A stretch of 64,000 nucleotides of DNA from assembly GCA_019009955.1 (NCBI GenBank), contig CM032231.1:43377501-43441500 (forward strand), written 5' to 3'. Positions 1 to 10,880 of this stretch are shown here, piece after piece. The position numbers and the translations under genes were made by a program. Below the pieces are notes generated by a model. The model did not search any database. It was not told where the DNA came from and saw only the letters and a list, made by a program, of their open reading frames with translations. Numbering within the stretch: position 1 is the stretch's first letter; each line of letters opens with the position of its first letter. Source of the DNA: Riptortus pedestris (lineage: Eukaryota > Arthropoda > Insecta > Hemiptera > Alydidae).

Positions 1-171
1 ACAATAAGATTGATTCTGTACAATGTTTCGATCCGACGTATAGTAATGGAGATATTTCGAATTTTCCGATTACAGCCGTTAACGAACTTGATCTTTCTTT
101 TTACATAAAACGACTAAATATCGAGTTTGGTAACGAACAAACAAAAATTGTGACCGCTAGAGCGGTAAAAG

Positions 172-244
<73 letters not shown>

Positions 245-371
245 CAGTTTTGAACGGAACTCATTTTCGTCATCTACTAGGTAGGATCGATGGACATTTG
301 AAGAAAAATTTCGAAAATTCCGTCATGAGTACAACCTCAATAGCTGATTTCCCTTGAGGGAAATCTGCTAA
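1..371 (+). mobile_element. HINE-like rolling-circle element, right part (window edge)
   Basis: The left part lies outside the window. The body, a compound (TA)n(GA)n core at about 176-242, the conserved right arm and the 3' palindrome (TGATTTCCCTTGAGGGAAAT then CTGCTA) are present. The flank beyond the end matches the piggyBac copy at 58301-59233, so this element interrupts, or was joined to, a piggyBac copy. The GA part of the core is unusual, since other copies have pure TA. Confidence 0.85.
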
Positions 372-872
372 AAAATCAATATGTAAAAATGAATTTTAAG
401 AGGATCATCTTTCTTCTTATCATATTTAAGCGTGTTCTGCTCATTCTGAAACAGAAAGTAGTTCAATATCTTAAATAATAAAGAAACTGTGAGGGGATCT
501 CTGCTACACTAACAAATAAATTAAAATTTTATCTTCACAGAGACATTTAGATTCAGAGTGATTCTTGCAACCTGCATTATTACATTTATAGCATATTGTT
601 GAATGTTTCTGGGCAGACTTTTTGCACAATTCATCCTCATTTAGCTGTATTTCTGAATCTGTATCATGATCAGAACGAAGGGACTGATTGTCATTGTAAT
701 TACTCATTAGATCCTCATTATCATCAGACACAGGATTCTGATTTCCATCATCTTCGTTCATATACATCGAGCAATCCTTATAATGTCTGCCATCCAATAA
801 AACCCTCTTTAGTCATATGGCTATGAATATTTTAAAGAACATTTTAATAGCGTAATTACTACCACGGGCCAT
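372..872 (-). mobile_element. Partial non-autonomous piggyBac-like element (copy A)
   Basis: About 490 bases are closely similar to the middle of the TTAA-flanked element at 58301-59233, same orientation. The left side is cut by the HINE end at 371 and similarity is lost near 872, so neither terminal repeat remains. The match begins in an A run shared with the other copy, which localises the HINE insertion point. Confidence 0.75.
504..797 (-). pseudogene. piggyBac-like transposase remnant (acidic segment plus Cys-rich end)
   Basis: This 97-codon open frame has an Asp/Glu/Asn-rich stretch followed by a cluster ICYKCNNAGCKNH and SKCLC. That pattern resembles the C-terminal Cys-rich domain of piggyBac transposases, which binds the terminal repeats. 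Compared with the copy near 58700 it lacks nine bases that encode CRN, so one zinc ligand pair is damaged. The catalytic DDE core is absent. Joining of an acidic segment directly to the Cys-rich end suggests an internal deletion derivative. Not functional. Confidence 0.6.
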
Positions 873-1343
873 TATGCTTCATAATGTTTCTTAAATGGTT
901 CATTTTTCTTGTTTCAATTATTAAATCAAATAAAAATGTGGCTCAATATGCCGAATACTATTTCTTCTACCTGATCATGTTATCTATATGATATTTGCCT
1001 TTAAGTTTTTTGTTGAATTCCAACAAAAATCGGCACTTAAACGTTAGACTATTTTTCATTTAATATTAGTCTTCAAAAATTTTACTACGTGCACTATAGT
1101 TTCCAACTACCAGTAGTAAATATAATTATTGTTCATATCTTTTTTTTTAAATGTTACTATATATTACTACTATACGTCGCTACCTTTCCAAATAAAATTG
1201 CATTATTTCCAGTTATATTGAATAATTTAACTGTCCTCAAGTCCCATTCTTCTAAATCGTAAAACTTTCCTATATAATTCCAAGTTAAGTTTCCATTTAA
1301 GATCCATTGAAACTAAAATGCGTCTTTCATTATCTTCACAACG

Positions 1344-1385
<42 letters not shown>

Positions 1386-2625
1386 CAAGCTAGATAAAAG
1401 AAAAGTAGCCCAAGTAGATGTGTAGAGGTAAGTGTTGGGCGGAAGAGATAAATGCAAAGAGCCGGGCTTAGCTACTGTTCTATACGACTGGATTATCTTA
1501 AGGCGGGGATTCTACTGGATTTTTCTTTTACTTTTGTCTTCGCTAAGTCCTTTTTACGTCCAGTATCAGTGAATTCTGCTTCCAAGTACTCCACCTTTGC
1601 AGTCCACATATCTCTCTTATAACACACATTACACCTGAGGCCTCATTTTAAGTAATGTCTCCCTTTGGTATAATTAATTCATTGTATAAACGTTTTAAGA
1701 ACAAAGGGAAAATATATAGGCTACTTCACTTTACACATAAACAATTTATTTCACATTCGCACTTCTCTCTATGTAATTCTTATTTCCCTTATATAACTAA
1801 CCATCGGAGAAATAGGTTGCTTCTAAAACAGAGAGTACCCAAGAATTATTACCATACTTCACAAAAATATATTTAAATCTGAGGATACTTTCTGCGAATT
1901 TAGCCATCACTGTAAGCTTGATATGTGCTCACCTTCACAGTTGACGAAACAATCTGGAGTCTAGAATATGTTTTATTCTAGCGCATGTTAGTAGTATATA
2001 ATTTATTCAAACTATGTAAAAGTATGTATACGCACTTTTATTCTATTTTATATACAAGTATATATTTGTAGTAAAATTTGTATTCTAGAATCTGTTAGTT
2101 CGTAATTGTTACACTCAAGGGAAAAGTAAGCTTTTGGCACAGGAAATGCACTAAGAAATTTTATTGGTTTTGGCGAAAAAAGACATATTCGCTTGAACTG
2201 TTTTATTGCGTTTGATATACTCTCAGCAACGATTTCATCAGAATTATATTTGAAGTTAAGAGAGAAAGAGAAAAGCCTAGAAAATCATTTTTGAGCCCAT
2301 CTCATGAAAAAAAAAAACAGCTTCCGAAGATGAAAATGGTTGCAAACTGCAAGGCTTTAGATTATGTCCAGCTCCTAGAAAACATCTCGTATGTGTGGAG
2401 AAAATTGGCGAAGGGTTCCAAGCCAAAGATCTGAATGGAACAGGCTTGAGCATCACACATTATGTGATCTGGTGGCAAGATGATATTTACAATAGCAAAA
2501 TATAAGCAGACTCAAACCTCACCTTAAGCTGATTTTAAAGTAATAATATGTTTAAATGACAATATTCAGCTATTACCATTATTTAAACTATATCTACAAC
2601 AATTGTACATGTATAATATGTAACA

Positions 2626-2679
<54 letters not shown>

Positions 2680-3211
2680 GTCCATAGTAAGACGTATAAC
2701 TTCTGCATTAATAAAGGGTTTAATTTATTCATTATGTTCAAGAAGTTAAGTTCAGGTAGATCTTTACTTCAGACCTCATCAAATTCTTATTCTTCACTTT
2801 GACAATGTAATTATTCACAATTGAGAGCGAATTTCCTACTTGACAGCCATCGAAATTTAAGTTTCCTATTATACGAAAATCCATTGCAATGTATAGAAAC
2901 CATAAATAACAGGTGTTCAACATTTCCCCATTCTCTAACACGGATTTACACATTCAATAGGTAATTTCAGTCACAACAAAAATGCACTTTCCGAGCATCA
3001 GCTCCGTCTTCAGTGTCTGTTGACATAAACAAAACCTATGAAAATCATTCAAAAAAAAAAACATTATTTAAATTAATAATCTTAACATAAAAAAGAAGGA
3101 AAAAGAATGAAAACATAATTAAAATACAAAGTAACGTTCGCAGAATATCACATAAAAACTGGGGATGTCAATACATAAAAACATACTTAGCTAGCCACCA
3201 ATTAAAAAAAA
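873..3211. other. Unique or decayed AT-rich DNA, no gene seen
   Basis: It holds a 36-base A run at 1348-1383, possibly an old retroposon tail, and a pure (TA)n run at about 2630-2676 without HINE flanks. The ORFs here are short and low-complexity. A GTGAGC splice-donor-like string on the minus strand near 1930 has no convincing exon attached. Confidence 0.5.
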
Positions 3212-3678
3212 AAGTCCATCACGCAGGGGCTGCGTAAACTAAGCAGATTTCCCACGTGAAGTTTTAGAATAGAGAAATTTCAGAATAGAGAGTCAAACAA
3301 TTACGGGAAAGGCCCGAACTAGCTCTTGACGGAAACTCACGACTAGACCCGAAGTTAGCCGGTCTCATCTCAGAAGCTGAAAACAGAAAAATGCAAATAT
3401 CTCGGTTAATATTCAGGATACAGAATAAATGTATATAACATTATTTATAGTAAATGTAATTTGCAATAAGATTTATTCTATATAATTTTTCGATCCAACG
3501 TATAGTAACGGATTTTCGAAAATCCTCCCCTCTAAACCTCCCCTCCCACTAATCCGATTTCAGCCATTAACGAACTTGATCTTTATTTTTGCAAAAAACG
3601 TTTAAATATCGAGTTTGGTATCGTTCAAACGAAAATTGCGACCGCTAGAGCGTTAACAGACAAATATATATATCTATA

Positions 3679-3731
<53 letters not shown>

Positions 3732-3850
3732 GAACGGACCTCATTTTCGTCATCTCCTGGGTAGGATCGATGGACATTTGAAGAAATGTTTCGAAACTCG
3801 CGTCATGAGTACGACCTCAATAGCTGATTTCCCTTAAGGGAAATCTGCTA
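3212..3850 (+). mobile_element. HINE-like element, full length
   Basis: Both ends are present: AAGTCCATCACGCAGGGGCT at the start with GCAGATTTCCC just inside, and the 3' palindrome with CTGCTA at the end. It has a long (TA)n core at about 3664-3725. The AACAGACAAATAT stretch before the core is of the AGCGTTAACAG subtype. Confidence 0.92.
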
Positions 3851-3884
3851 AAAACTACACTGCTAGAGTTAACTGCTAAAAACA

Positions 3885-4130
3885 AATATTTATTTATTTG
3901 GTGAGCTCCGCAACTAGGCGATGTTACTCAGTATCACTTATTTTCAATGCCTTAAATTAAAATGTTAAAATAAAGAAATAAAGAAAATGTTTTAAAAATT
4001 ATTAAAACAGTATAAAATATAGCTATATATAAAACTAAGGAATGAAATAAAACTAAGGAAGCGTTAAAATAAATCTATGAAAAACTTTAATTTTGCGATA
4101 AATCCTGGCTTGAGGATGGTGGAAGTCTAA
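3885..4130 (-). mobile_element. LINE-type 3' end fragment (family shared with 36651-36985)
   Basis: Read on the minus strand it matches 36780-36985 over about 200 bases and ends with ATCGCCTAGTTGCGGAGCTC followed by an AAATAAATAAA tail. This is the look of a 5'-truncated non-LTR retrotransposon 3' untranslated region. No protein-coding part remains. It lies in the short gap between two HINE copies. Confidence 0.6.
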
Positions 4131-4143
4131 GGCACAAGTTTAA

Positions 4144-4583
4144 AAAGTCCATCACGCAGGGGCTGCGTAAACTAAGCAGATTTCCCACGTGAAGTTATAC
4201 AATAGAGAAATCTCCATGCGAGAGCCGAACAGTTACGGCAAAGGGCCGAACTAGCTTTTGGCGGGAAATTCAAAAATCCGTTATCGGCCCAAATTTAATA
4301 TAAATGCCAATATCTCGGTTAATATTCAAGATAGGGAATAAATGTATATAACAATATTTATAGTAAATTTAATTTTCAATAAGATTGTTTCTGTACAATT
4401 TTTCGATGCGACGTATAGTAACGGAGATATTTCGAATTTTCGAAAATCCTCACCTCTAAACCCCCCCTCCCACTGGTCCGATTTCAGCCGTTAACAAACT
4501 TGATCTTTCTTTTTACATAAAACGACTAAATATCGAGTTTGGTAACGATCAAACAAAAATTACGACCGCTAGAGCGGTAACAG

Positions 4584-4636
<53 letters not shown>

Positions 4637-4777
4637 TATATAGATATATACAGTTTTGAACGGACCTCATTTTCGTCATCTACTAGGTAGGATCGATGTA
4701 CATTTGAAGAAAAATTTCGAAAATTCTGTCATGAGTACAACCTCAATAGTTGATTTCCCTTAAGGGAAATCTGCTAA
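4144..4777 (+). mobile_element. HINE-like element, full length
   Basis: Complete ends, subterminal inverted repeats and a (TA)n core at about 4588-4650. Body carries the ACCGCTAGAGCGGT palindrome before the core. Only about 290 bases separate it from the previous HINE in the same orientation, with a LINE tail between. Confidence 0.92.
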
Positions 4778-4938
4778 AATGTATTATACAGTCTTGTTCA
4801 CAAAAATAACATGGTAACTTAATAAGAGAATTTTTTTTTTTTTTTTAAACCAATGCTTGAAATTTAAATTTGCCCTTGATTGGCTTGCTAAAACAATATT
4901 AGATTTGGCAAATACGTTCTTCTTCCAGACCAATAAGT

Positions 4939-5253
4939 TTGTCTAAAGTTAAATTCACGAAGAGCGGTCGCAATGAGCTTGCAGTTCATGAAGGAATGTT
5001 CAGTCATATTGATTGGTACCTTGTAGGTTGCCATCAGAGAGAAGATAAAATAAACAATCAGACAGTGATGCAGTGCGGTTCTCATCTGGGACGCGGGTCA
5101 CGGACGGCCGGGACGGTCTTTATTAAAAAAGAAACAGGAAAAACTCTGCCCCCTCTCGACTTGTTTGGAAATGGAGGACGGAGGAGGCCTTGCGGTGTCT
5201 GGTCACGTTCGCAATGTCCCAACTTCACAGCTCATGAAGAAGTCATATGTTAA
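4939..5253 (+). other. GC-richer open segment, coding status uncertain
   Basis: A 104-codon plus-strand frame is open here, and an overlapping minus-strand frame (4888-5085) is open too, so openness alone proves little. Positions 5080-5230 are clearly GC-richer than surroundings. The plus frame starts MSKVKFTKSGRNELAVHEGM and has scattered Cys and His, vaguely FLYWCH-like, but I cannot show the full zinc-finger pattern. It could be an exon, a decayed transposon or a promoter-proximal stretch. Confidence 0.25.
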
Positions 5254-5663
5254 AAGGACACATACTTAAGTGCCCTTTAAAACAGTTATGTCATCCCCTT
5301 ACGGTGGCTTGGGAAATCACAAGAAGATTATACCCCTGGTTTGCACTCTTGTAATAACAGCGGCATTACTTAGAATTACTGGCTATTTTTTGTTCCTATC
5401 TATAACTCTTCTTTTTATAGACTTTTTTAGTAAACCTTCTCCAAGCTTTATAGCCTGCTGCCTACATATAATAGGGCTTTATAGTTTTATATTACATTTT
5501 ATGCTCACAAAATAGGCCTTACATAAATGAGAAATATAGGTCACATAAATAATAAATTAACTAAATTCACTTAAAAATATGCAATTCATATATTAAATTA
5601 GTTTTACTAAGCAATATCGTTTAAATGTTTACTCCACAATTCTATATCATTTTAATAATCGAA

Positions 5664-6353
5664 CTATATTGGCTGCCAGGACACGAGGACTAATTACTCA
5701 ACAAACTCAATACACACAAACAAACTTATTATACGAAGACATAGTGAGACATATACACCACCGAATCCTATACAAATGGCAATCAGAATGGATGGAAGTA
5801 AAGAACCACCTCCGCATTATCAAAAGTACTATTAAGGAGTGGCCATTGAGCCATAGGAGTACTAGACGGGAGGAAGTAGTTCTTGCCAGACTCAGGATCG
5901 GCCACACATACCTTACACATAGACACTTAATGACAAGGACTGATAACCCTATATGCAAATACTGCAACAAACACCTTACGATAAAGCACATACTGACAGA
6001 CTGCATCCAACGAAAAAACCTTCACATACCCAACTATATGACAGAACTATTAACTGACAGCAGCCAATATATTCCACAAATACTAACATATTTAAAACAC
6101 ATAAACATTTACAAAAACATATAGTACAAAATACAATAGGTCTACAGCATACTTAAAAAGGTTTAAAAGGCTTAACTTTTATTATATTCTTTAGACAAAG
6201 CACGGATATGAAAAACAATCAGATATTAAAGAAATATTTTTCATAATATAAAAATAAAGCACAACAAAGGTTAGTGCATGAAGGAGTAAATACATTATTC
6301 TTATTATGCCAATCACCATCGCTGTGGGGCGCAAACCCAAAAATAAATAAATA
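5664..6353 (+). mobile_element. 5'-truncated LINE with 10-bp target-site duplication
   Basis: Flanked by AATAATCGAA at 5654-5663 and again at 6354-6363, a target-site duplication. Contains the end of ORF2, a 3' untranslated region and an (AAATA)n-type tail. A second, shorter copy of the same 3' end lies at 31201-31535, and a diverged relative at 28650-29130. Confidence 0.85.
5669..6124 (+). pseudogene. LINE ORF2 C-terminus (post-RNase H, CCHC region)
   Basis: The frame is open for 151 codons. It contains ARLRIGHTYLTHRHLM followed by CKYCNKHLTIKHILTDC, the C-x2-C-x7-H-x4-C arrangement typical of the C-terminus of R1/I/Jockey-type non-LTR retrotransposon polyproteins, just after the RNase H-like region. 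Reverse transcriptase and endonuclease are missing through 5' truncation on insertion. The frame has no internal stop, so the copy is fairly young. Its upstream edge is the insertion junction, so there is no genuine start codon. Confidence 0.8.
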
Positions 6354-6497
6354 AATAATCGAAATCACTCTTTAATATAGCTATTAATCATCAGGCTAAC
6401 TTTAAAATAATCATTTATAGCTGCCATAACTATTCATTTGATTCATTTATACTGTGTGCAAAACCAATCTCTGTTATGCATTACAGATCAAAAAAAA

Positions 6498-7346
6498 AAG
6501 CCCGTCACGCAGGGGCTGCGTAAACTAAGCAGATTTCCCACTTGGAATTTTAAAATAGAGAAATCAACCTACTAATAACAGTAGTAGTAGTAACGAGTCT
6601 CTCAACCAATTTCACGAGAGCCAAAGAGTTACGGAAACGGCCGAACTAGCTTTCAGGAGATACTCACGAATAGAACGGACATCAGCTGATCTCATCTCAC
6701 CCACCCGTTATCCGCACATACTTAATAAAAATGCAAATATCTCAGTTAATATTCAAGATAGAGAATAAATGCATATAACAATATTTATAGTAAATTAAAT
6801 TTGCAATAAGATTGGTTCTATACAATTTTTCGATCTGACGTATAGTAACGGTGATCATTCGAATTTTCAAAAATTCCCCTCAACCCCCCCCCCTCCCACT
6901 GGTCCGATTTCAGCCATTAAACTAAGACTAGTACTTTATTATTATTATTTATTAACGTCCACTTTTTGCAACTAAGGCTAATCGGGACGGGTTATCTACA
7001 GGTTACCACCCTTTTCTAGCCAGGGTGGGATTTTAGGACGTTATTTAATGAATTTCGTCACTAAATAATTTCCTTTGCCCAGGCAAGAATCGAACTCGCC
7101 ACTCTAGGTTTACCATGTGAGGTAAAGGTCAACGCTTTAACTCGCATGGCTAACCTGAGCCCCACTAGTACTTTAACTAGATCTTTCTTTTTACATAAAA
7201 CGATTAAATATCGAGTTTGGTACCAATCACACAAAAATTGCGACCGCTAGAGCTTCAAAGACAGGTATATATAATTTTGAACAGACCTCATTTTCATCTC
7301 CTGGGTAGGATCGATGGACATTTGAAGTACATTTTCGAAAATCTGC
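6498..7346 (+). mobile_element. HINE-like element, 3' end lost, interrupted by a SINE
   Basis: Left end (CCCGTCACGCAGGGGCTGCG) and body are intact to about 6926, then a SINE intervenes (6939-7163), then the body resumes. Only a minimal TA core (TATATAT near 7266) remains. The right arm runs to about 7346 and the 3' palindrome is missing. Confidence 0.85.
6939..7163 (-). mobile_element. tRNA-Leu-derived SINE inside a HINE
   Basis: A 225-bp SINE on the minus strand, flanked by a perfect 12-bp duplication ACTAGTACTTTA at 6927-6938 and 7164-7175. The head (GGCTCAGGTTAGCC on minus) and B-box region (GAGTTCGATTC) are pol III promoter-like. The tail is (ATAATA)n. Confidence 0.92.
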
Positions 7347-7349
7347 CGA

Positions 7350-7376
7350 AAGTCTGTCATACAAGGGCTTCGTAAC
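7350..7376 (+). mobile_element. HINE left-end fragment
   Basis: The string AGTCTGTCATACAAGGGCTT resembles the family start, with the small hairpin degraded. It abuts the truncated end of the preceding copy. Downstream sequence to about 7750 is not recognisable. Confidence 0.45.
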
Positions 7377-7755
7377 CATCTACATATTCGATTTGCTTGA
7401 AAGATAAACCGATGACGCAATCTCTCTGTTGCATTATATTTATCACTTAGGCAGAACTAATAGATGGAAGCAAGCCTTGAAATTTTAGTTGGTCCTGAGA
7501 TATTCAGTAAATGTAAATAATTGAATAGTGAGACTTAATTGAAAAATAACGTAAGGAGAGGCGGTTCATTTTGGACGGAAAACGAAAAAATAATAAGAAC
7601 AATAGTTAATATTAAAATTTATAATTAACACGTTAATTTATGAATGATCTGCAACAAATACTGCGTAAATAATAATAGAGTAACAGGGAGTTACTTCCAA
7701 TATTACCAAAAAATGGCTAGTTTTTTTTTGTTTTTTTGTTTCATTTGCCACATTC

Positions 7756-7878
7756 TAGCAGATTTCCCTCAAGGGAAATCAGCTATTGAGGTTGTACTCA
7801 TGACGGAATTTTCGACATTTTTCTTCAAATGTCCATCGATCCTACCTAATAGATGACGAAAATGAGGTCCGTTCAAAA

Positions 7879-7938
<60 letters not shown>

Positions 7939-8366
7939 CTGTTACTGCTCTAGCGGTCGATTTATGTTTGATCGTTACCAAACTCGATATTTAGTCGTTT
8001 TATGTAAAAAGAAAGATCAAGTTCATTAATGGCTGTAATCGGACCAGTGGGAGGGAGGGGTTTAGAGGAGGATTTTCTAAAATTTGAAATATTTCCGTTA
8101 CTCGGATCGAAAAATTGTATGGAATCAATCTTATTGCAAATTAAATTTAAAACAAATATTGTTATATACATTTATTCTCTATCTTGCATATTAACCGAGA
8201 TATTTGCAATTTTATGAAATCGGGGCGGATAACAGATGGGAGTGAGTTTCCCGCCAAAAGCTAGGTCGGCCGTTTTCTTAACACTTCGGCTCTCGTGAAA
8301 TTTCTCTATTGTAAAACTACACGTGGGAAATCTGCTCAGTTTATGCAGCCCCTGCGTGACGGACTT
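7756..8366 (-). mobile_element. HINE-like element, full length
   Basis: Minus orientation with both termini. (TA)n core at about 7880-7935. The sense strand of the body holds an open frame (7962-8171, minus) that recurs in other copies. The 3' palindrome is CCCTCAAGGG-centred. Confidence 0.92.
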
Positions 8367-9267
8367 TTTTTACATTAACCTTGGGATGGGCTCATGATTT
8401 TTCTATTCTTTAATTAAGTATCGAATCGTGATGCACGTACTTCAGACTTCACTTGAAATATTTTCTCAGCTATTAAAACATTACTTAAGGTGTATCTAAA
8501 TCTTTATGGTCTTTTTATTTAGTAGATCACCACTACAGTGGTATATAATTGGCCTAAAATTTAAAAAAAAATGCGTGAGAATTCAGTTGTGATAGAATCG
8601 TAGTAACTGAATGTGATTTCAAAGTGATTAAACGAAATTGTTTTCCACTAATGAGTAATAGATGGTAAAATGATTAATGTAGGAATCATCTCATGAAAAA
8701 TAAAATTGATGATTAAAGAAATACAACTCAGAAATACTCATGAAATACAAATAATTGTTAGCAATATCTACGTCCTCGAATAAATCAAACACCAATTCAT
8801 AAACCGGTTATAGATATGTTTCTAATTATATGTTACCAATTAATAATATTTTAGGGTTGTATGTGTCGAAATTGACTAACGATCCTAAAAACGGTCAAAT
8901 ACAAATAAGGCATCCTATGGTTTGAAAGCCTTGTGGTTAATACCATATATAATATTTGTAAACAGTACAAGCACCTTACATAATTAGGTTATATTTTGCA
9001 ATTTAACTCTAATTCTTTGAGTTGATAGCGTTGACCTCATTTATTGATTTTGGCCAAATTAGTCCATATTCTCCTGGGTTACACAACTTAACAAGGATTA
9101 ACTGGCTATCTAATGTGCCGGTTAATTCTTCATGAAATACTGATATATATATGATATTGTTTTGTATTCCTAGGTGTTAACTGTAATGAAAAGCATCCAT
9201 TAATATGGAATGTTCCACTTCAAATCCTACCCATTCATTACTGGATAAAATATTGTATATAAATAAA
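8367..9267. other. AT-rich DNA, nothing recognised
   Basis: No ORF above 60 codons, no terminal repeats, no splice-site pairs that frame an open block. Confidence 0.5.
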
Positions 9268-9738
9268 GAAAGTCAATTACGCAGGGGCTGCGTAAACTAA
9301 ACAGATTTCCCAAGTGCTGTTATGACATAATACTGATCTCATTTCACCATATATTCTCTATTTCCAAATAAAAATTCGCTGAGTAGAAGTGTGGGTTTAC
9401 TGAAGCCTGAAAACAAGAAAAGACGAAGTTTCCTTAGGGTTTAAATCTAAAAAATACATATATCCCGGTAAAGCATTTTTTTTTTAAATACATACATCTT
9501 GGTTAAAGGGCTCAGGTTAGCCATGCGAGTTAAAACGTTGAGATTTATCTCACATGGTAGACCTAGAGTGGCGAGTTCGATTCCCCCTGGGCAATTGGAA
9601 TTTATTTAGTAACAGAATTCATTAAATAAAATCCTTAGAACCACCCTGGATTAAATAAATTAGTCCCACCCTGGCTAAAAAAGGATGGTAATCTGTAGAT
9701 AACCCGTCCCAATTAGCCTTAGTTGCAAAAATAGTACG

Positions 9739-9797
<59 letters not shown>

Positions 9798-10157
9798 TTA
9801 ATATTCTAGATAGAGGGGAAATGTATAAAGAGTTCAATAAGATTTTCTGATATAAAGGGTTCTATCCACGTTTTCTATCAAGTGTATATTGTAATAGCGG
9901 AAATATTTTGAATTTTTGAAATTCACACCTCCATCCCCCTCCCCGGTAATTTTTCTATTCAGCCGTTAACAAACATCGTTAGTTTTACATAAAACGATTA
10001 AATATAGAGTTTGATAACTATCAAACAAAAATTGCGACCGCTATATATATATGGTGTTGTTGTTTTTTTGGAGGTTAGGTCAGTGTTGGTGAAAAAATCT
10101 TAGTTTATGCTGATATTTCCGATAAATATAACTTGGTCGAAAACATCTAAACAATCA

Positions 10158-10218
<61 letters not shown>

Positions 10219-10262
10219 ATATAGTTTTTTGACGGATCACATTTTCATCATATCCTGGGTAG
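9268..10262 (+). mobile_element. HINE-like element with SINE insertion and an insertion in its TA core
   Basis: The left end is of the long variant (accatatattctct after the subterminal repeat). A SINE with TTGGTTAA duplication interrupts it at 9507-9793. The TA core is split by about 100 bases of unrelated sequence (about 10053-10160). The right arm stops near 10262, before the 3' palindrome. Confidence 0.8.
9507..9793 (+). mobile_element. tRNA-Leu-derived SINE with expanded TA tail
   Basis: It starts with GGGCTCAGGTTAGCCATGCG and ends in AATAAATTA followed by a (TA)n expansion of about 40 bases. Flanked by TTGGTTAA at 9499-9506 and 9794-9801. The tail, not a HINE core, is the source of this microsatellite. 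Confidence 0.88.
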
Positions 10263-10344
10263 GATATGTGCTAATACCTAAAAGAAGAATTTATTGAGAG
10301 GTGGATTCAACTCGTAATTTTTTACCCGAGACCAGATGAGGCGA

Positions 10345-10880
10345 AAGGTAATTCCTTTCCCAGGGAAGGGAGTTGCCGGTAATTTTTTTTTCTGGGAAAT
10401 TGAAGCATCCGGGGTTTTTTTTTATATTTTAGGATAGAAGTGGCCCTACTTTATTCGGCGAGAGAGAGAAACCTTTTACTAAGCGAAGCACGCCTGGTTC
10501 CGACCTTCATACCTTATAATCTAGGGGCTGCACCCTTCTCATCCGATACCCTTCCCATATCCATGCCCTCTACGAAATTTTTTTTCATAAGCCAGTGTAG
10601 AGGGAGGGAGTAATTCTGGACCTGAACCAAAGCATCTCTCCCACTGTCTCCCGGTTCGAAACTATTTCCCACTCTTCGTCCTTATTTTGCTTTGAAGAGG
10701 TTTGGGGTATCGCATCCGATCACTAGCGGTTAGTTGCTGATCACTGCTGTTGCTTGTAGTGGTAAATGTCAATCACTGGTCATCTAAGCACAACTCCCTA
10801 GAGCAAACTTTGTAACTCGTGGAAGAAGAACATACCTTGGCGTGTTTCATAATCCGAGTCCCACCGAAGGAATGCAGCAT
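10345..10880. other. GC-richer unidentified segment
   Basis: Base composition differs sharply from both sides. No long frame is open on either strand. A strong minus-strand donor-like string (CCAAG|GTATGTTC, near 10836) follows a short block starting with an ATG (MLHSFGGTRI...), which could be a first exon, but upstream support is weak. It may also be part of an unrecognised retroelement. Confidence 0.3.

Noticed and set aside
596..826. Plus-strand 76-codon frame
   Set aside because: Antisense shadow of the piggyBac transposase remnant on the minus strand.
2630..2676. TA microsatellite as a possible HINE core
   Set aside because: No HINE arms flank it on either side.
3885..4130. Non-coding RNA gene between two HINEs
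   Set aside because: It matches a second copy ending in a TAAA-type tail, so a retroposon 3' end explains it better.
5707..6006. Minus-strand 99-codon frame
   Set aside because: Antisense shadow of the LINE ORF2 C-terminus with its recognised CCHC motif.
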